DNA of 5,067 bases. Source: an uncultured Coriobacteriales bacterium. GTDB lineage: Bacteria > Actinomycetota > Coriobacteriia > Coriobacteriales > UMGS124. Every line of letters begins with the position of its first letter. Position 1 is the stretch's first letter. The translations under genes and the position numbers were made by a program. The notes beneath the pieces were generated by a model. The model was given only the letters and a program-made list of their open reading frames with translations. It was not told the origin of the DNA and made no database searches. The stretch covers positions 1 to 5,067 of the forward strand of contig CAKUKJ010000213.1 of the NCBI GenBank assembly GCA_934662525.1, in the 5' to 3' direction. This document shows, one piece after another, positions 4,209 to 5,067 of the stretch.

Positions 4209-5067
4209 TAGTACACATCCTCCGTCCTAGGCTCGTTCTGGAGCGTCGGCATGAACGGGCGGAACTCCTCGGGCTCGACCCACACGTTGTCGGGCTTCTC
4301 GGATTTCTCGATCTTCACCGTGAAGCCGCGGTTTGTGTACGAGCCGAAAACCTCGTTGAACGGCGCGGAGTTCTTGGTGAGCACGTTGATGTTGCACTCG
4401 CTCCAGCCGCCGTCGATCTTCTCCTGGGAGGCGTCGTAGCACTCGGGGTTCCAGAAGCGCTCCATCCACAGCACGCCGGGCGCTATGCCCTCGGTGATGT
4501 AGGCGCGCCCGCGAATCTCGCCGCGGCGGCTCGTGATCTTCACCCAGTCGCGGTGGGCGATGCCGTACTCCTCGGCCGTCTGCGGGTTCATGCGCACATC
4601 GGGCTCGGGATAGAGCTCTCGGGCGAAGGCGGCGTGACGCATGGTGCCATGGTGGAAGTAGGGCACGCGGCCCGAGGTGATGACGAGCGGGTACTCCTCG
4701 TCGGTCAGCGGGCTCTCGGCGGGCTCGATGAAGGTGCAGATAGGGGAGTAGTCGTGGCTTGCGGCGGGCATCTCCATCGGGTAGGTGAAGGGATAGCCGT
4801 TGCGCCCCATCTTGAGCAGCAGCGTGCAGTACACCTCGCACTTGCGGCTCTCGGTGGCAAAGCCGGCCGGCAGGTTGTCGTCCACGATCTGCAGGTACTG
4901 GTCGTAGGCCCAGAAGTCCTTGGGGTCGGTGACGATCGGGATGTACTTGTCCTGGTTGGCGAGAAGGTCGTCCCAATCCTGCGCGACGAACTGGTCGGCA
5001 ACCTTGGCGCGCTGGTCGGCCATGGGCGTGGGCTCGGCGATGCTTGCGAACTCCTTGCCCATCTTCT
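4208..5067 (-). CDS. molybdopterin oxidoreductase catalytic subunit, C-terminal part (cut by window edge)
   Basis: The last 285 codons are visible; the frame stays open to base 5067, so the ATG at 5062 is internal. The piece ends with the molybdopterin-dinucleotide-binding domain of DMSO-reductase-family enzymes. Counting from that Met, YPLVITSGRVPYFHHGTMR lies at 124-142, MNPQTAEEYGI (158-168) and DWVKITSRRGEIRGRAYITE (172-191) form the six-stranded barrel core, and NVLTKNSAPFNEVFGSYTNRG (226-246) lies near the C-terminus. Upstream, GFATESRKCEVYCTLL (67-82) is the G-F-x-T-x-S-x-K-x-E-x-Y linker. The molybdenum ligand, any N-terminal Fe-S cluster and any Tat signal lie outside. The next gene begins inside its stop codon, so the two subunits are made together. 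The tail suggests the branch that includes acetylene hydratase, transhydroxylase and catechol dehydroxylase enzymes rather than classical DmsA, but this is only an impression. Substrate unknown. Confidence 0.88.
   Translation of the reverse strand, partial: KMGKEFASIAEPTPMADQRAKVADQFVAQDWDDLLANQDKYIPIVTDPKDFWAYDQYLQIVDDNLPAGFATESRKCEVYCTLLLKMGRNGYPFTYPMEMPAASHDYSPICTFIEPAESPLTDEEYPLVITSGRVPYFHHGTMRHAAFARELYPEPDVRMNPQTAEEYGIAHRDWVKITSRRGEIRGRAYITEGIAPGVLWMERFWNPECYDASQEKIDGGWSECNINVLTKNSAPFNEVFGSYTNRGFTVKIEKSEKPDNVWVEPEEFRPFMPTLQNEPRTEDVY

Noticed and set aside
3318..4211. 297-codon plus-strand ORF
   Set aside because: It is a shadow of the ferredoxin gene; the sixteen cysteine ligands on the minus strand show the true frame.
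1..5067. CRISPR array, tRNA, insertion sequence or attachment site
   Set aside because: I saw no direct repeats with regular spacing, no cloverleaf ending in CCA, no transposase motif and no terminal inverted repeats.

Overview
The window is GC-rich, dense and mostly on the minus strand. The gene set is a molybdopterin oxidoreductase with its DmsB-type iron-sulfur partner and a TorD-type chaperone, plus an RlmA-type 23S rRNA methyltransferase, a creatininase-family amidohydrolase and the tail of an alpha/beta hydrolase. This fits a strictly anaerobic, GC-rich Gram-positive such as a gut Coriobacteriia (Eggerthella/Slackia-like). That placement is inferred from content and style; no marker gene in the window proves it.

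Layout. 1-125 (+): the last 40 codons of an alpha/beta hydrolase. 130-169: a perfect 16-bp hairpin between two convergent genes. 211-1035 (-): creatininase family. 1138-1962 (-): RlmA, with a likely extended -10 promoter just upstream. 2020-2607 has no long gene. Its first part carries a compact plus-strand unit: a TTGCAT-17-TATACT promoter, an 87-nt leader, a perfect Shine-Dalgarno, a 24-codon ORF and an intrinsic terminator. Its second part (about 2300-2510) is AT-richer and I see no gene in it, followed by three consecutive hairpins (2515-2607). 2608-3414 (-): TorD-type chaperone. 3415-3611: a structured non-coding gap. 3612-4208 (-): four-cluster ferredoxin subunit, sharing one base with the upstream gene. 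4208-5067 (-): C-terminal part of a molybdopterin catalytic subunit, cut by the window edge.

How the genes work together. The three genes at the right form one functional module. The catalytic subunit carries the bis-molybdopterin cofactor, the Fe-S protein wires it to an electron donor, and the chaperone protects or proofreads the apo-enzyme. The substrate cannot be read from the visible C-terminus. The family includes sulfoxide/N-oxide reductases and, in gut Coriobacteriia, catechol dehydroxylases. RlmA and the creatininase-family gene appear to be separate housekeeping or metabolic genes.

The most unusual item is the plus-strand small-peptide (or small-RNA) unit at 2073-2299. It is complete with its own signals, matches no family I can name, and encodes a two-cysteine peptide ending in ACGWF.
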